Assembly: GCA_025928435.1 (NCBI GenBank) | Contig: JAICJM010000007.1 | Location: 1-45,350 of the forward strand | Direction of reading: 5' to 3' | DNA from: Thermoleophilia bacterium | Lineage (GTDB): Bacteria; Actinomycetota; Thermoleophilia; Gaiellales; JAICJC01 | DNA: 45,350 bases | In this document: positions 24,307 through 32,561 of the stretch, one piece after another | Numbering within the stretch: the first letter of the stretch is position 1 | Layout: every line of letters begins with the position of its first letter | Position numbers and translations under genes: made by a program | The notes under the pieces: model-generated | Told to the model about the DNA's origin: nothing | The model's input: only the letters and a program-made list of their open reading frames with translations | Database searches by the model: none

Positions 24307-24365
24307 CGCCACCCTATCCATCGACCGAACCGCCGTCAACACGGGTGAGGAGACAGGAGGAGCGG

Positions 24366-25664
24366 ATGATGCGAGGGACCGACAGCCGTGGGGTTCCAGG
24401 CGGACGGCGGACGCGCCGGCGGCTCCTGCTCGAGGGCGGCGGCGCCCTGGCGGCGCTCGGGGGCGCCGGCAGCCTGCTCGCCGCGTGCGGCAACTCGACC
24501 AGCGCCGGCTCGACCGCCGGATCGAACGGCCGGCCGGTCGGCCCCGGCGGGCTGCCGCTGCCGCGGCCCGACCAGCCCGTGACGCTTCCGCGCTGGGAGC
24601 AGCCGATCGATTCGGGCCTGCAGCCGGAGACGGGCGGCGAGTTCATCGTCTTCAACTACGCGGACTACATCTACACGAAGCTCCTGAAGGACTTCGGGAA
24701 GAAGTACGGCGTCTCGGTGCGCGTGGAGCCGTTCGACAACATCACGAGCGCGATCACGATCCTCGCCGGCGGCTCCGTCCACCCCGACGTCATGAACCTG
24801 ACGACCGACCACCTGGAGCAGGCCGTCGCCGCGAAGCTGATCAAGCCGCTCAACCCGGACTACATCCCGAACCTCCGCAAGAACGTGTGGCCGTCGCTCG
24901 TCAGCCCGTACTACGACGTCGGCTCCCGCTACACGGTGCCCTACACCGTCACCGCGACCGGCATCTACTGGCGCACCGACAAGGTTTCCGAGGACATCGC
25001 CTCGATGAGCAACCCCTGGGACATCTTCTGGGGCTCACAGGCCTACTCCGGCCAGGTGACGGTGCTCGACGAGGTGCGCGAGACGATCGCGATGGCGCTG
25101 CTGCGCCGCGGCGTCCTCGACATCAACACCGAGAACCCGAAGCTGATCGACCGCGCGGTGCATGACCTCCAGCAGCTGCAGTCGATCTGCAACGTGCGCA
25201 CCCTGGATACGCAGTGGCAGAAGATCCCCGAGGGGCAGGCGTATCTCAGCCAGGCGTGGTCGGGCGACCCGCTCGCGTCGGTGTTCTACGACCTGAAGAC
25301 GCCGAGCGAGGCCAACCTGCTGCGCTTCTGGTGGCCGGGGAAGGGCAAGGGCCCGACGGCGAACGACACCTTCGCCGTCTGCGCCTCGACGGACAAGCCC
25401 GTGCTGTCCCACCTGTTCCTCAACTACCTGCTCGACAACGGGGTCGCGTACTCGAACTTCGTCGACTTCAACGGGTACCAGCCGCCGCTGAACGAGATCC
25501 ACCCCGACGCGCTCGTGGGGAAGGGCCTGATCCCCGAGACGCTCTCGAACACGGTGCTGACCGCGGACGACATCGGGCCGACGTCGATCCAGGAATGCCC
25601 GCTCACCGTCCCCGGGCAGGCGTTGTGGCAGAACGGCTTCTCGACGTTCCAGACGGGCGCGTGA
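24366..25664 (+). CDS. PotD-like (spermidine/putrescine type) ABC substrate-binding lipoprotein
   Basis: A 432-aa protein with a twin-arginine-like signal (RRTRRRLLLEGGGALAALGG) ending in the lipobox LLAAC. The mature part reads as a family 1/8 polyamine-type binding protein: GGEFIVFNYADYIYTKLLKD, ILAGGSVHPDVMNLTTD, VPYTVTATGIYWRTDKV and MSNPWDIFW. It would sit on the outer face of the membrane. No permease or ATPase gene is adjacent: TetR lies downstream, a hydrolase lies upstream. It therefore either pairs with a transporter encoded elsewhere or acts as a receptor. AGGAGGAG precedes tandem ATG codons (24366, 24369). Confidence 0.87.
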   Translation: MMRGTDSRGVPGGRRTRRRLLLEGGGALAALGGAGSLLAACGNSTSAGSTAGSNGRPVGPGGLPLPRPDQPVTLPRWEQPIDSGLQPETGGEFIVFNYADYIYTKLLKDFGKKYGVSVRVEPFDNITSAITILAGGSVHPDVMNLTTDHLEQAVAAKLIKPLNPDYIPNLRKNVWPSLVSPYYDVGSRYTVPYTVTATGIYWRTDKVSEDIASMSNPWDIFWGSQAYSGQVTVLDEVRETIAMALLRRGVLDINTENPKLIDRAVHDLQQLQSICNVRTLDTQWQKIPEGQAYLSQAWSGDPLASVFYDLKTPSEANLLRFWWPGKGKGPTANDTFAVCASTDKPVLSHLFLNYLLDNGVAYSNFVDFNGYQPPLNEIHPDALVGKGLIPETLSNTVLTADDIGPTSIQECPLTVPGQALWQNGFSTFQTGA

Positions 25665-25696
25665 GCGTCGCTCCCGCCGTCTAGAGAGTCGTCACG

Positions 25697-26302
25697 ATGG
25701 CGCGCCCCACAACACCGCTTCTCAGTCGCGAGCTGATCGTCGACACAGCGGTGGCGATCATCGACTCGGAGGGCACGGACGCCCTCTCGATGCGTCGTCT
25801 GGCGGCGGCGCTCGGCGTCCGCAGCCCGTCCATCTATCACCATTTCCGCAACAAGGACGAGATCCTCGGGGCCGTCGTGGACGAGATTCACGACGGCATC
25901 GACCTCGGCCGGGCCGGCCCGGACTGGGAGACGGCGCTCACGAGCTACGCCCAGCAGCTGCGCGCCGCGCTCATCGAGCACCCGCACGTCGTCGAGTTCC
26001 TGGCGCTGCGGCCCGTGACGAAGGACGCCGGCCTGCGCATCTACGAGCACATGATCTCGACGCTCATGCGCGGCGGCTGGACGGTCACGTTCAGCCGCGA
26101 CGTCACCATCGCCGTCGAGAACCTCGTCTACGGCGCGGCGCTGATGGCGAACGCGCCCGACATCGAGCTCACCGCCGACCTGCGCGCGCGCTACCCGACG
26201 CTCGCCCGCTTCGCCGACCAGCCGCCGCACGACCGGCCCGACGATGGCTTCGATACGGGGTTCCGCGCGCTGATCGAGGGCCTGCGTCAGGGCCAGAGCT
26301 GA
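25697..26302 (+). CDS. TetR/AcrR-family transcriptional regulator
   Basis: A 201-aa protein. The N-terminal helix-turn-helix (ALSMRRLAAALGVRSPSIYH, then HFRNKDEILGAV) is typical TetR. The C-terminal helical domain resembles the TetR class (TetR_C) with LVYGAALMANAPDIELTADL. It lies 32 bp after the PotD-like gene on the same strand, so the two may be co-transcribed and the regulator may control the polyamine-type binding protein or the divergent hydrolase. No clear operator palindrome was found. Confidence 0.88.
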   Translation: MARPTTPLLSRELIVDTAVAIIDSEGTDALSMRRLAAALGVRSPSIYHHFRNKDEILGAVVDEIHDGIDLGRAGPDWETALTSYAQQLRAALIEHPHVVEFLALRPVTKDAGLRIYEHMISTLMRGGWTVTFSRDVTIAVENLVYGAALMANAPDIELTADLRARYPTLARFADQPPHDRPDDGFDTGFRALIEGLRQGQS

Positions 26303-26434
26303 CGCGAGTTCGCCCTGGCAGCGATGAACCGGCCGTCGGGTGCCTGCGTCGTCCGACGTGAAAGTCGCTCGGGTCGATAAGACGAATGTCGCGACCGGGG
26401 TGGAAATGGTTGCATTTGTGACTTTCTGAATGTA

Positions 26435-26483
26435 GGGTCGGCGGGCTGTCGACGGGATGGTGGGTGGGCTTTGGCGGTGGGGG
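26435..26483 (+). other. G-run tract upstream of the ELWxxDGT gene
   Basis: Six GGG or longer runs (26435, 26443, 26454, 26462, 26466, 26479) with short loops on the coding strand, ending 18 bp before the start codon at 26502. It could form a G-quadruplex in DNA or RNA. The rest of 26303-26501 is the least GC-rich stretch nearby and holds no gene I can see. Confidence 0.4.
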
Positions 26484-26501
26484 TAACGTCTTGGCGGGAT
26501 C

Positions 26502-28181
26502 GTGTGGCGGCGCGGGCGGGTCCTGATGGTGGCCGTCGTCGTGGCGTCGGCGGGATTGCTCGCCCTCGCCCCGTCCGCGTTCGGGTCGCTGGGGGCGGCG
26601 CACCTGGTGGTGGATGTCGGGGATCCGGGTTCGTCGCCTGGCCACTTCGTGAACGTCAACGGCACCCTGTTCTTCGGCGCCACTGACGCGACGCATGGAC
26701 TTGAGTTGTGGAAGAGCGACGGCACCGCCGCAGGGACGGTGCTGGTGAAGGACATCAACCCCGGCCCTGGTGCGTCTCAGCCCGAGCAGATGACGGATGT
26801 CGGCGGGACACTGTTCTTCGCAGCGGACGATGGGACGCATGGCGACGAGTTGTGGAAGAGCGACGGCACGACGGCGGGGACGGTGCTGGTGAGGAACATC
26901 CAGGACTCATCCGACCCGAGGTTCCTCACACGGGTGGGCGGCCGGGGATTCATCTTCTTTACCGCGGATGGTGATGCCGGTCGGCAGTTGTGGCGAACCG
27001 ACGGGACTGTCGGCGGGACGGTCCGGCTTACGAATCTGCAGCCGAGCGACTGCGAGGTCGCTCCCCCAACGCTGCTGACGAATGTCGGCGGAACGCTGTT
27101 CTTCCTGGCAGCTGACGAGGTCTACGGTCCCACCGACGGCGAGCTCTCGAAGAGCAACGGTACGCCCGCAGGTACACGGCCGGTGGCAGGACTACTGTCG
27201 GCGGGCGGCAACTGCTCGACCTCTATCCACCCGCATGACCTGACCAATGTGAATGGGACGCTGTTCTTCGCCGCGGATGACGGCACGCACGGGGTGGAGC
27301 TCTGGAAGAGCAACGGGACGGCCGCGGGCACGAACATGATCCGAGATATCGCGGCCGGCCGCCACGGCTCGAAACCAACCGACCTCACCGCCGTGGGGAC
27401 ACGGCTCTTCTTCGTCGCCAATGACCGTGTGCACGGCCGCGAGCTCTGGAAGAGCAACGGCTCGGCAGCCGGGACAACGATCGTGAAGGACACCGTCCCC
27501 GGGCGGACAGGCTCGAGCCCAACCCACCTGACGAACGTTCACGGCACGCTCTTCTTCACCTCCGGCGGCGGTGGCCACGGCCGCGAGCTCCACCGGAGCA
27601 ACGGCACCCTCCGCGGCACGACACTGGTCAGGGACATCCGACCCGGTCGGGCTGGGTCTGACCCAATCGGGCTTGCCTCCACCGGCCTGACGCTCTTCTT
27701 CGCCGCCGACGATGGGACACACGGCTACGAGCTGTGGAAGAGCACCGGGATCAAGAGGGGAACTCGTTTCGTGCGAGACATCAACCACGGAAGCCTCGGT
27801 TCTCAACCCCGCGGCCTCACACCCATCGGCCACACCGCGTTCTTCTCCGTAGACGATGGAAACCACGGTCGAGAACTCTGGAAGAGCGACGGCACCACCG
27901 CCGGCACGATGCTCGTGAAAGACATTTTCCCCGGCCCCGGCAGCTCCCAGCCAGCCGACCTCGTCGCCGTAGGCCACACGATCGCATTCCGCGCCAACGA
28001 CGGCACCCACGGCACCGAGCTATGGCAAAGCGACGGAACCCGCTTTACGACCACGCTTGCCGGCGACATCAATCCAGGAGCGGCGAGCTCAACCCCAACC
28101 TGGCTCGTCAACCTGGGCTCAACGCTCTACTTCGCGGCGAACGACGGCACCCACGGAAACCAACTCTGGGCCGCCGGCTAA
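26502..28181 (+). CDS. secreted ELWxxDGT-repeat protein
   Basis: A 559-aa protein from a GTG; an ATG at 26526 is an alternative. A signal peptide (VLMVAVVVASAGLLALAPSA) leads into about ten tandem repeats of 48-53 residues, each with a core like HGxELWKSDGTxAGTxLVKDI and a preceding strand NGTLFFAADDGTHG. The ELWxxDGT repeat is known from secreted and surface proteins and probably forms a beta-propeller-like fold. Some repeats are degenerate (GELSKSNGT, RELHRSNGT). The first repeats use G- or T-ended codons and the last use C- or A-ended codons, a visible shift inside one gene. Function is unknown; surface adhesion is inference. Confidence 0.87.
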   Translation: MWRRGRVLMVAVVVASAGLLALAPSAFGSLGAAHLVVDVGDPGSSPGHFVNVNGTLFFGATDATHGLELWKSDGTAAGTVLVKDINPGPGASQPEQMTDVGGTLFFAADDGTHGDELWKSDGTTAGTVLVRNIQDSSDPRFLTRVGGRGFIFFTADGDAGRQLWRTDGTVGGTVRLTNLQPSDCEVAPPTLLTNVGGTLFFLAADEVYGPTDGELSKSNGTPAGTRPVAGLLSAGGNCSTSIHPHDLTNVNGTLFFAADDGTHGVELWKSNGTAAGTNMIRDIAAGRHGSKPTDLTAVGTRLFFVANDRVHGRELWKSNGSAAGTTIVKDTVPGRTGSSPTHLTNVHGTLFFTSGGGGHGRELHRSNGTLRGTTLVRDIRPGRAGSDPIGLASTGLTLFFAADDGTHGYELWKSTGIKRGTRFVRDINHGSLGSQPRGLTPIGHTAFFSVDDGNHGRELWKSDGTTAGTMLVKDIFPGPGSSQPADLVAVGHTIAFRANDGTHGTELWQSDGTRFTTTLAGDINPGAASSTPTWLVNLGSTLYFAANDGTHGNQLWAAG

Positions 28182-28275
28182 GTCGGGCCCCGCCCCTAGT
28201 CGACGTCGCCCTGCAGGTCGGCGACCACGCCCGCCAAGCCATGCCGCCCAACCGTACCCGTCCACCGAAGCGGTT

Positions 28276-28392
28276 CAATCCCAAACCAGCAAGGAAGCCC
28301 TCCTGTGCCTCAAACGCCACCTCACCCGCCGCGTCTGGCACCTCCTCACCGACCAGGCCAGGGCCCCCCAGACAGCCCTGACCTTGACATAG
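28276..28392 (+). pseudogene. C-terminal remnant of an IS110-like transposase
   Basis: The frame ending at the TAG 28390-28392 reads SKEALLCLKRHLTRRVWHLL, close to the conserved KREAxRCLKRxLAR end of IS110/IS1111 transposases. No catalytic part is present upstream, where the ELWxxDGT gene ends at 28181, and no terminal repeats are visible. This is a scrap of a former insertion. The assignment rests on about 35 residues. Confidence 0.45.
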
Positions 28393-28401
28393 GAGCAACG
28401 C

Positions 28402-28776
28402 ATGTCGACCGACGATCCGCGCCGCATCTTCAGCCCGGACGAGCTCGAGTACTTCAATCGAGCACCGGCGTTCGACCGCACCGTCCTCGGCCGGGCCGCC
28501 GATCGATGGCAGGAGCTGGAGGCGAAGCACGGCAGTCCGCCGATCGCGTGGATCTGTCTCCGGAACGGCGAGCGGCTGGCGGTTTCGAAGATTCAGATCG
28601 CCATCACCTACGCCGACTGCGAGCTCGAGGACGGCTCGATCCGCCTGATCGACCTCCGCGTCATCGAGCAGATCGCGATCGAGCCTCGATCCGACGACCA
28701 ACCCGAGCCGGTTCACCATCCCGTCGGTTTCTGGGTCGACGCTGACCCGGGCCCGCAGGTTGCGGCGAAGCAGTAA
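28402..28776 (+). CDS. hypothetical 124-aa protein
   Basis: Starts MSTDDPRRIFSPDELEYFNR with AGGAGCAACGC before the ATG. A charged helical N-terminal part is followed by beta strands (IAWICLRNGERLAVSKIQIA, CELEDGSIRLIDLRVIEQIA). No family is recognised and no membrane or signal segment is seen. It lies between a transposase remnant and a decayed hydrolase, so it may itself belong to imported DNA. Confidence 0.6.
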   Translation: MSTDDPRRIFSPDELEYFNRAPAFDRTVLGRAADRWQELEAKHGSPPIAWICLRNGERLAVSKIQIAITYADCELEDGSIRLIDLRVIEQIAIEPRSDDQPEPVHHPVGFWVDADPGPQVAAKQ

Positions 28777-28792
28777 CCGGAGATCGCGGGGC

Positions 28793-29934
28793 GTCGACGA
28801 GGCCCTGGACGATCTGCGCCGCCGCGTGGCGGCGACACGCTGGCCCAGCAAGGAGCTTGTCGGAGATCGGTCGCAGGGGTGCAGCTGGCGACGATCCAGG
28901 AGCTGGCCCGCTACTGGACGACGGACTACGACCTTGGCCGCGTCGAGGCGCGGCTGAACGCGCTGCAGCAGTTCGTCACCGAGATCGACGGCGTGGACGT
29001 GCACCTCATCCACGTCAGGTCCGAGCACGAGAACGCGCTCCCCCTGCTCATGACCCACGGCTGGCCGGGCTCGGTGATCGAGCTGATCGACTCCGCCGGT
29101 CCGCTGACGAACCCGACCGCGCACGGCGGCAGCGCCGAGGATGCCTTCCACCTCGTGCTGCCCTCCCTGCCCGGGTACGGCTTCTCGGGCGAGCCGGTCG
29201 ACGTTCGGCTGGGACCTCGACCGGACCGCGCGGGCCTGGGCCGAGCTCATGCGCCGCCTCGGCTACACCCGCTACGTTGCCCAGGGCGGCGACGTGGGCG
29301 CCGGCGTCACCGATGCGATGGGCCGCCAGGCACCCGATGGGCTGATCGGGATCCGCACCAACCTGCTCGTGCCGGCGCTGGGCGGCACCATTCCGACGGA
29401 CACGGACGACGAACGGGCCGCGGCAGCGCAGATCGCCACCTTCGGGCAGTCCGGTAACGGCTACTTCGTCGAGATGGCCACCCGGCCGCAGACGATCGGC
29501 TACGCCCTCCTCGATTCTCCGATCGCCCTGGCCGCCTGGATGGCCGACCACGACACGGACGCCTACTACAAGATCGCTCGCGCCTTCGTCGACGGGCAGC
29601 CGTCGAGCAATCTCACCCGCGACAACGTCCTGGACAACATCACGGCGTACTGGCTGACGGGCACCGGCGCCTCCGCGGCACGGTCGTACTGGGAGGCCTA
29701 CGGGCCCGACGCCGCGGCCGCGGGCCGCGAACCCCTGCCGCCGCCGACGATGCCGTTCGGCTTCACGACGTTCCCGGGCGAGATCTGGCGGACTCCGCGC
29801 AGCTGGGTCGAGGCCAGCTATCCGAACGTCGTCTACTTCAACGTGGTCGACAAGGGGGCGGACACTTCGCCGCCTGGGAGGAGCCGGAGCTCTTCTCCTC
29901 GGAGCTGCGAGCGGCGTTCAGGTCGCTCCGCTGA
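28793..29934 (+). pseudogene. epoxide hydrolase (EHN-domain type), three frameshifts
   Basis: Pieces of one protein in changing frames. The EHN N-terminal motif VDEALDDLRRRVAATRWPSK runs from 28793. VQLATIQELARYWTTDYDLG and MTHGWPGSVIELID continue from 28879 in a second frame. FGWDLDRTARAWAELMRRLG and VAQGGDVGAG are in a third stretch from 29204. The C-terminus GGHFAAWEEPELFSSELRAA is in another frame to the stop at 29932-29934. The nucleophile motif GGDWG is here GGDVG. The natural N-terminus is missing or runs into the preceding gene. Clearly inactive; an ancestral juvenile-hormone-type/microsomal epoxide hydrolase family member. Confidence 0.85.
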
Positions 29935-30005
29935 GCGGGCACGCATGGGCGGCGCGCACCGGGCCCGCCGCCCACCGCCCGTTGCTCCGTCAGGAGGAGG
30001 ATGGA

Positions 30006-30079
30006 TAGCGGAGGAGGGACTCGAACCCCCGACACGCGGATTATGATTCCGCTGCTCTAACCGACTGAGCTACTCCGCC
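30006..30079 (-). tRNA. tRNA-Met (anticodon CAU)
   Basis: On the minus strand the 74-nt sequence starts GGCGGAGTAGCTCAG and has a D-arm, a GCGGA/TCCGC anticodon stem with loop ATCATAA (anticodon CAT), and the T-arm GGGGGTTCGAGTCCC. The acceptor closes with CTCCGCT and discriminator A. CCA is not encoded. Elongator Met is favoured over Ile2 by overall similarity, but the identity of CAU tRNAs cannot be settled by eye. It is not an initiator, since the G1 acceptor pair and anticodon stem lack the initiator features. Confidence 0.88.
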
Positions 30080-30114
30080 GCGGCCCGCATGTTAGACGAG
30101 GCCGTGGGCCTCCG

Positions 30115-31158
30115 TCAGCCGGCCAGCCACCGCTCCAGGACGTCCACGCAGGCGACGATCCCGCCCAGGTGGGCGATCTCGAAGCCGTGGGTGTTCTCGG
30201 TCGCGAAGGCCAGGCAGGCGGTGCGGGCGATCATGCCGAACGTGAGCGCGGCGGTCGCGTCGGAGCCGAAGCCCGAGAGGGCCGCGTAGCGCATGTTCAC
30301 GCCGGCCGCGGCGGCGGCGTCCTCGAGCTCGGCGTTCAGGGTGTCCTCGAGCGGGCCGTGCGCGTCGGCGGTCACGAGCACCGGGTCGGGCCCGGGGTCG
30401 GTGCGGTACTCCTTGGCGACCGGCGTCACCTCGAAGGCGACGGCGGCCTCGGCGTCGGTGCGGCTCGCGTACCACTTGGCGCCGTGGCAGCCGATCTCCT
30501 CGCGCGCCGTGAAGACGAGCTCGACCGGGTGCGGCGGCGTCTTCACCCGGGCGGCGAGCTCGAGCAGCCCCGCCACCGCGCCCTTGTCGTCGATGGCATA
30601 CGACGCCACGTACTCGCCGTCGCCGCCGAGCCGGATCGGCCGCTTGCGGGCGGCGCTCGGGACGACCCGCGAGCCGGGCCGGACGCCCGCCTCGGCGAGC
30701 TCCTCCGATGAGAGCTTCGTCTCGACCCAGGCGTCGCGCCAGCGCACGCCTGCCTCGGTCTGCTGGCGCTTGTGGTCGGACTCGTCCGAGACGTGCCGCG
30801 AGCCGAACGAGAGCACGCCGGTAACGGTGCTGTGGCGGCCGAGGACGTCCACCGGCCCCTCGCCCCAGACCCACGGGAACGACCCGCCGAGCTTGTTCAC
30901 CGCCAGGTCGCCGCGGTCGCCGATTCGCTTCACGAGCGCGCCGATCTCGTCCTTGTGCGCCAGCACCGACCGCAGCGGCCCGGGCTCGCGCCCCTCGACC
31001 CGCAGCACGACGTTGCCGGCGGCGTCGCGCGTCGCCTCGCCATGCTCCGCCAGGCGCTCGAGGAGGTAGTCGTCGACGGCGCGCTCGACGCCGCTCGGGG
31101 AGTGCAGCTCGACCAGCTCGGTCAGCGTGCGGAAGACCGCCTCGTGCGTCACGTCCAT
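30115..31158 (-). CDS. M42-family metallo-aminopeptidase (FrvX/cellulase M type)
   Basis: A 347-aa protein that starts MDVTHEAVFRTLTELVELHS. Metal-site residues fall in the expected order: H68 (LAHKDEIG), D190 (ASYAIDDKG), the catalytic E220 with E221 (TAREEIG), an Asp (AFEVTP region has none, so the fifth ligand is uncertain) and a His in ENTHGFE near the C-terminus. M42 enzymes are cytoplasmic, form dodecameric shells and trim peptides. The first in-frame start (31194) would add 12 residues including a CCRCR stretch; the ATG at 31158 matches family starts better. The tRNA lies 35 bp downstream. Confidence 0.87.
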   Translation of the reverse strand: MDVTHEAVFRTLTELVELHSPSGVERAVDDYLLERLAEHGEATRDAAGNVVLRVEGREPGPLRSVLAHKDEIGALVKRIGDRGDLAVNKLGGSFPWVWGEGPVDVLGRHSTVTGVLSFGSRHVSDESDHKRQQTEAGVRWRDAWVETKLSSEELAEAGVRPGSRVVPSAARKRPIRLGGDGEYVASYAIDDKGAVAGLLELAARVKTPPHPVELVFTAREEIGCHGAKWYASRTDAEAAVAFEVTPVAKEYRTDPGPDPVLVTADAHGPLEDTLNAELEDAAAAAGVNMRYAALSGFGSDATAALTFGMIARTACLAFATENTHGFEIAHLGGIVACVDVLERWLAG

Positions 31159-31225
31159 CGCGGCCGCCAGCCTACACCGGCAACAGGCCTTCACCTTCCG
31201 GCAACGCTGCCGATATCTGAAGAGG

Positions 31226-32521
31226 ATGACGTTCCGTCCGCAGGTCCCCCGCGCCCTTCTCGCCGCCCTCTTCCTCGCCGCCCTCGCCGCGGCCGCCTCC
31301 GGCTGCCTCTCGAGCGGCGGGCCGCCGCCGGTGCGGCCGCCGCACTGCGCACCTCCGGCGGCCGGCGCGCAGGCCCCGGCCGAGGCCGATGCCGGGCCGA
31401 TCGCGATCGACTACCTCAAAGCGCTCGGCGGCCACCGCTACGACCGGGCCCAGGGCTACGCCCATGCGTGCACCTCCGCCCAGCAGCACTCGCTCGACCA
31501 GTTGTGGCTGTGGCTCGACTCGATGCCGACGCAGGCGATCAAGGTCGCCGACCCGAAGGTCACGTCCGGCAAGGACGGCGTCACCGTCCGCACGACCCTT
31601 TTCGCCCGCTTCGGCCCGGCGCCCTACAGCGCGTGGGTGTCGCTCGGCCCGAGGACGCTGCAGCTGACGCAGGCGCGCCGCACGTGGCGCGTGCGGGCGG
31701 ACGTCTCGGTTGTCCACCGCTCCGACCTGGCCGCCTACGGCGTCTCCTGGCTGCACCACCCGTACTTCATCAACGGCCAGCGTGTCACCGTCATCTACGC
31801 CAAGCCCGCCGACGTCGGCGCCGCCCAGCAGATCCTCGACACGGCCGAGGCGGTCGTGCCCGGCCTGGCCGCCCGCTACGGCGGGGGCAAGGCGGGGCTG
31901 CGGCCGGTCATCTTCCTGGTCGACCAGAAGAAGCAGGCCGAGCGCCTCGCGCACGTCGACCTGGGCAAGGTGCGCACGCCGGCCGGATTCCAGTACAGCT
32001 CCTTCGCCTACGTCGACCTGCCCGAGTGGGAGAACCTCCCCGAGGTCGACCAGGACTCGATGGTCGCGCACGAGCTGACCCACGTCGTCACCCGGCCGAT
32101 GCTCAACGGCGCGCCCCACAGCCTGCTCGAGGGGATCGCGATGTACGAGGAGTCGGCCTACCTGTCCGAGCACGGCTCGGGCATGTCGATCGAGGATGTC
32201 GCCGCCTACTACTACCACCACGAGTTCCCCAGCATGCGGATCTGGCGGACGCGCGTGACCGACTGGGGCCTCCCGAGCGTGAACGCGATCCAGGTCTGCT
32301 ACGAGGACGCGCTCGTGATGACCCACGTGATCATGGACGAGTACGGCGGCGTGCCCGCTCTGGCGCGCCTGGGAGCGGCCTTCCGGCGCTACGGCGGCCC
32401 CATCCGGTTCACGCAGGCCCAGGTGAACCACGCGTTCCAGCGCGCGCTCGGCGTCCCGTTCTCGCGCGTCGTCGCCGAGGCGCACGCCTACGCGTACCGC
32501 ACGCTCGGCGTCACCGGCTAG
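31226..32521 (+). CDS. lipoprotein with gluzincin-type HExxH metalloprotease domain
   Basis: A 431-aa protein. The lipoprotein signal ALLAALFLAALAAAASGC places the modified Cys at 27. A first domain (about 55-170) resembles a small NTF2-like or unknown fold. The C-terminal domain holds H282-E283-L-T-H286, and E302 in SLLEGIAMYEE is the likely third zinc ligand, the peptidase-MA/M1-like arrangement. It would act outside the membrane. Length and layout match uncharacterised actinobacterial lipoproteins. No partner genes are evident; the following membrane-protein gene is 40 bp downstream. Confidence 0.8.
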   Translation: MTFRPQVPRALLAALFLAALAAAASGCLSSGGPPPVRPPHCAPPAAGAQAPAEADAGPIAIDYLKALGGHRYDRAQGYAHACTSAQQHSLDQLWLWLDSMPTQAIKVADPKVTSGKDGVTVRTTLFARFGPAPYSAWVSLGPRTLQLTQARRTWRVRADVSVVHRSDLAAYGVSWLHHPYFINGQRVTVIYAKPADVGAAQQILDTAEAVVPGLAARYGGGKAGLRPVIFLVDQKKQAERLAHVDLGKVRTPAGFQYSSFAYVDLPEWENLPEVDQDSMVAHELTHVVTRPMLNGAPHSLLEGIAMYEESAYLSEHGSGMSIEDVAAYYYHHEFPSMRIWRTRVTDWGLPSVNAIQVCYEDALVMTHVIMDEYGGVPALARLGAAFRRYGGPIRFTQAQVNHAFQRALGVPFSRVVAEAHAYAYRTLGVTG

Positions 32522-32561
32522 GAATCCTGCAATGCGGTCGGCCTAGCCTGGGCCGGAACCG

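Noticed and set aside
26303..26501. Small gene before the ELWxxDGT protein
   Set aside because: No frame with a plausible start and composition; only a G-run tract is noted.
26640..28170. Periodic sequence that might be a CRISPR array or tandem DNA repeat
   Set aside because: The period (about 150 bp) is that of a protein repeat; there are no short identical repeats with unique spacers.
29864..30046. C-terminal extension of the epoxide hydrolase frame through the tRNA gene
   Set aside because: The true C-terminus (GGHFAAWEEPE) is in another frame ending at 29934, and the extension translates tRNA sequence.
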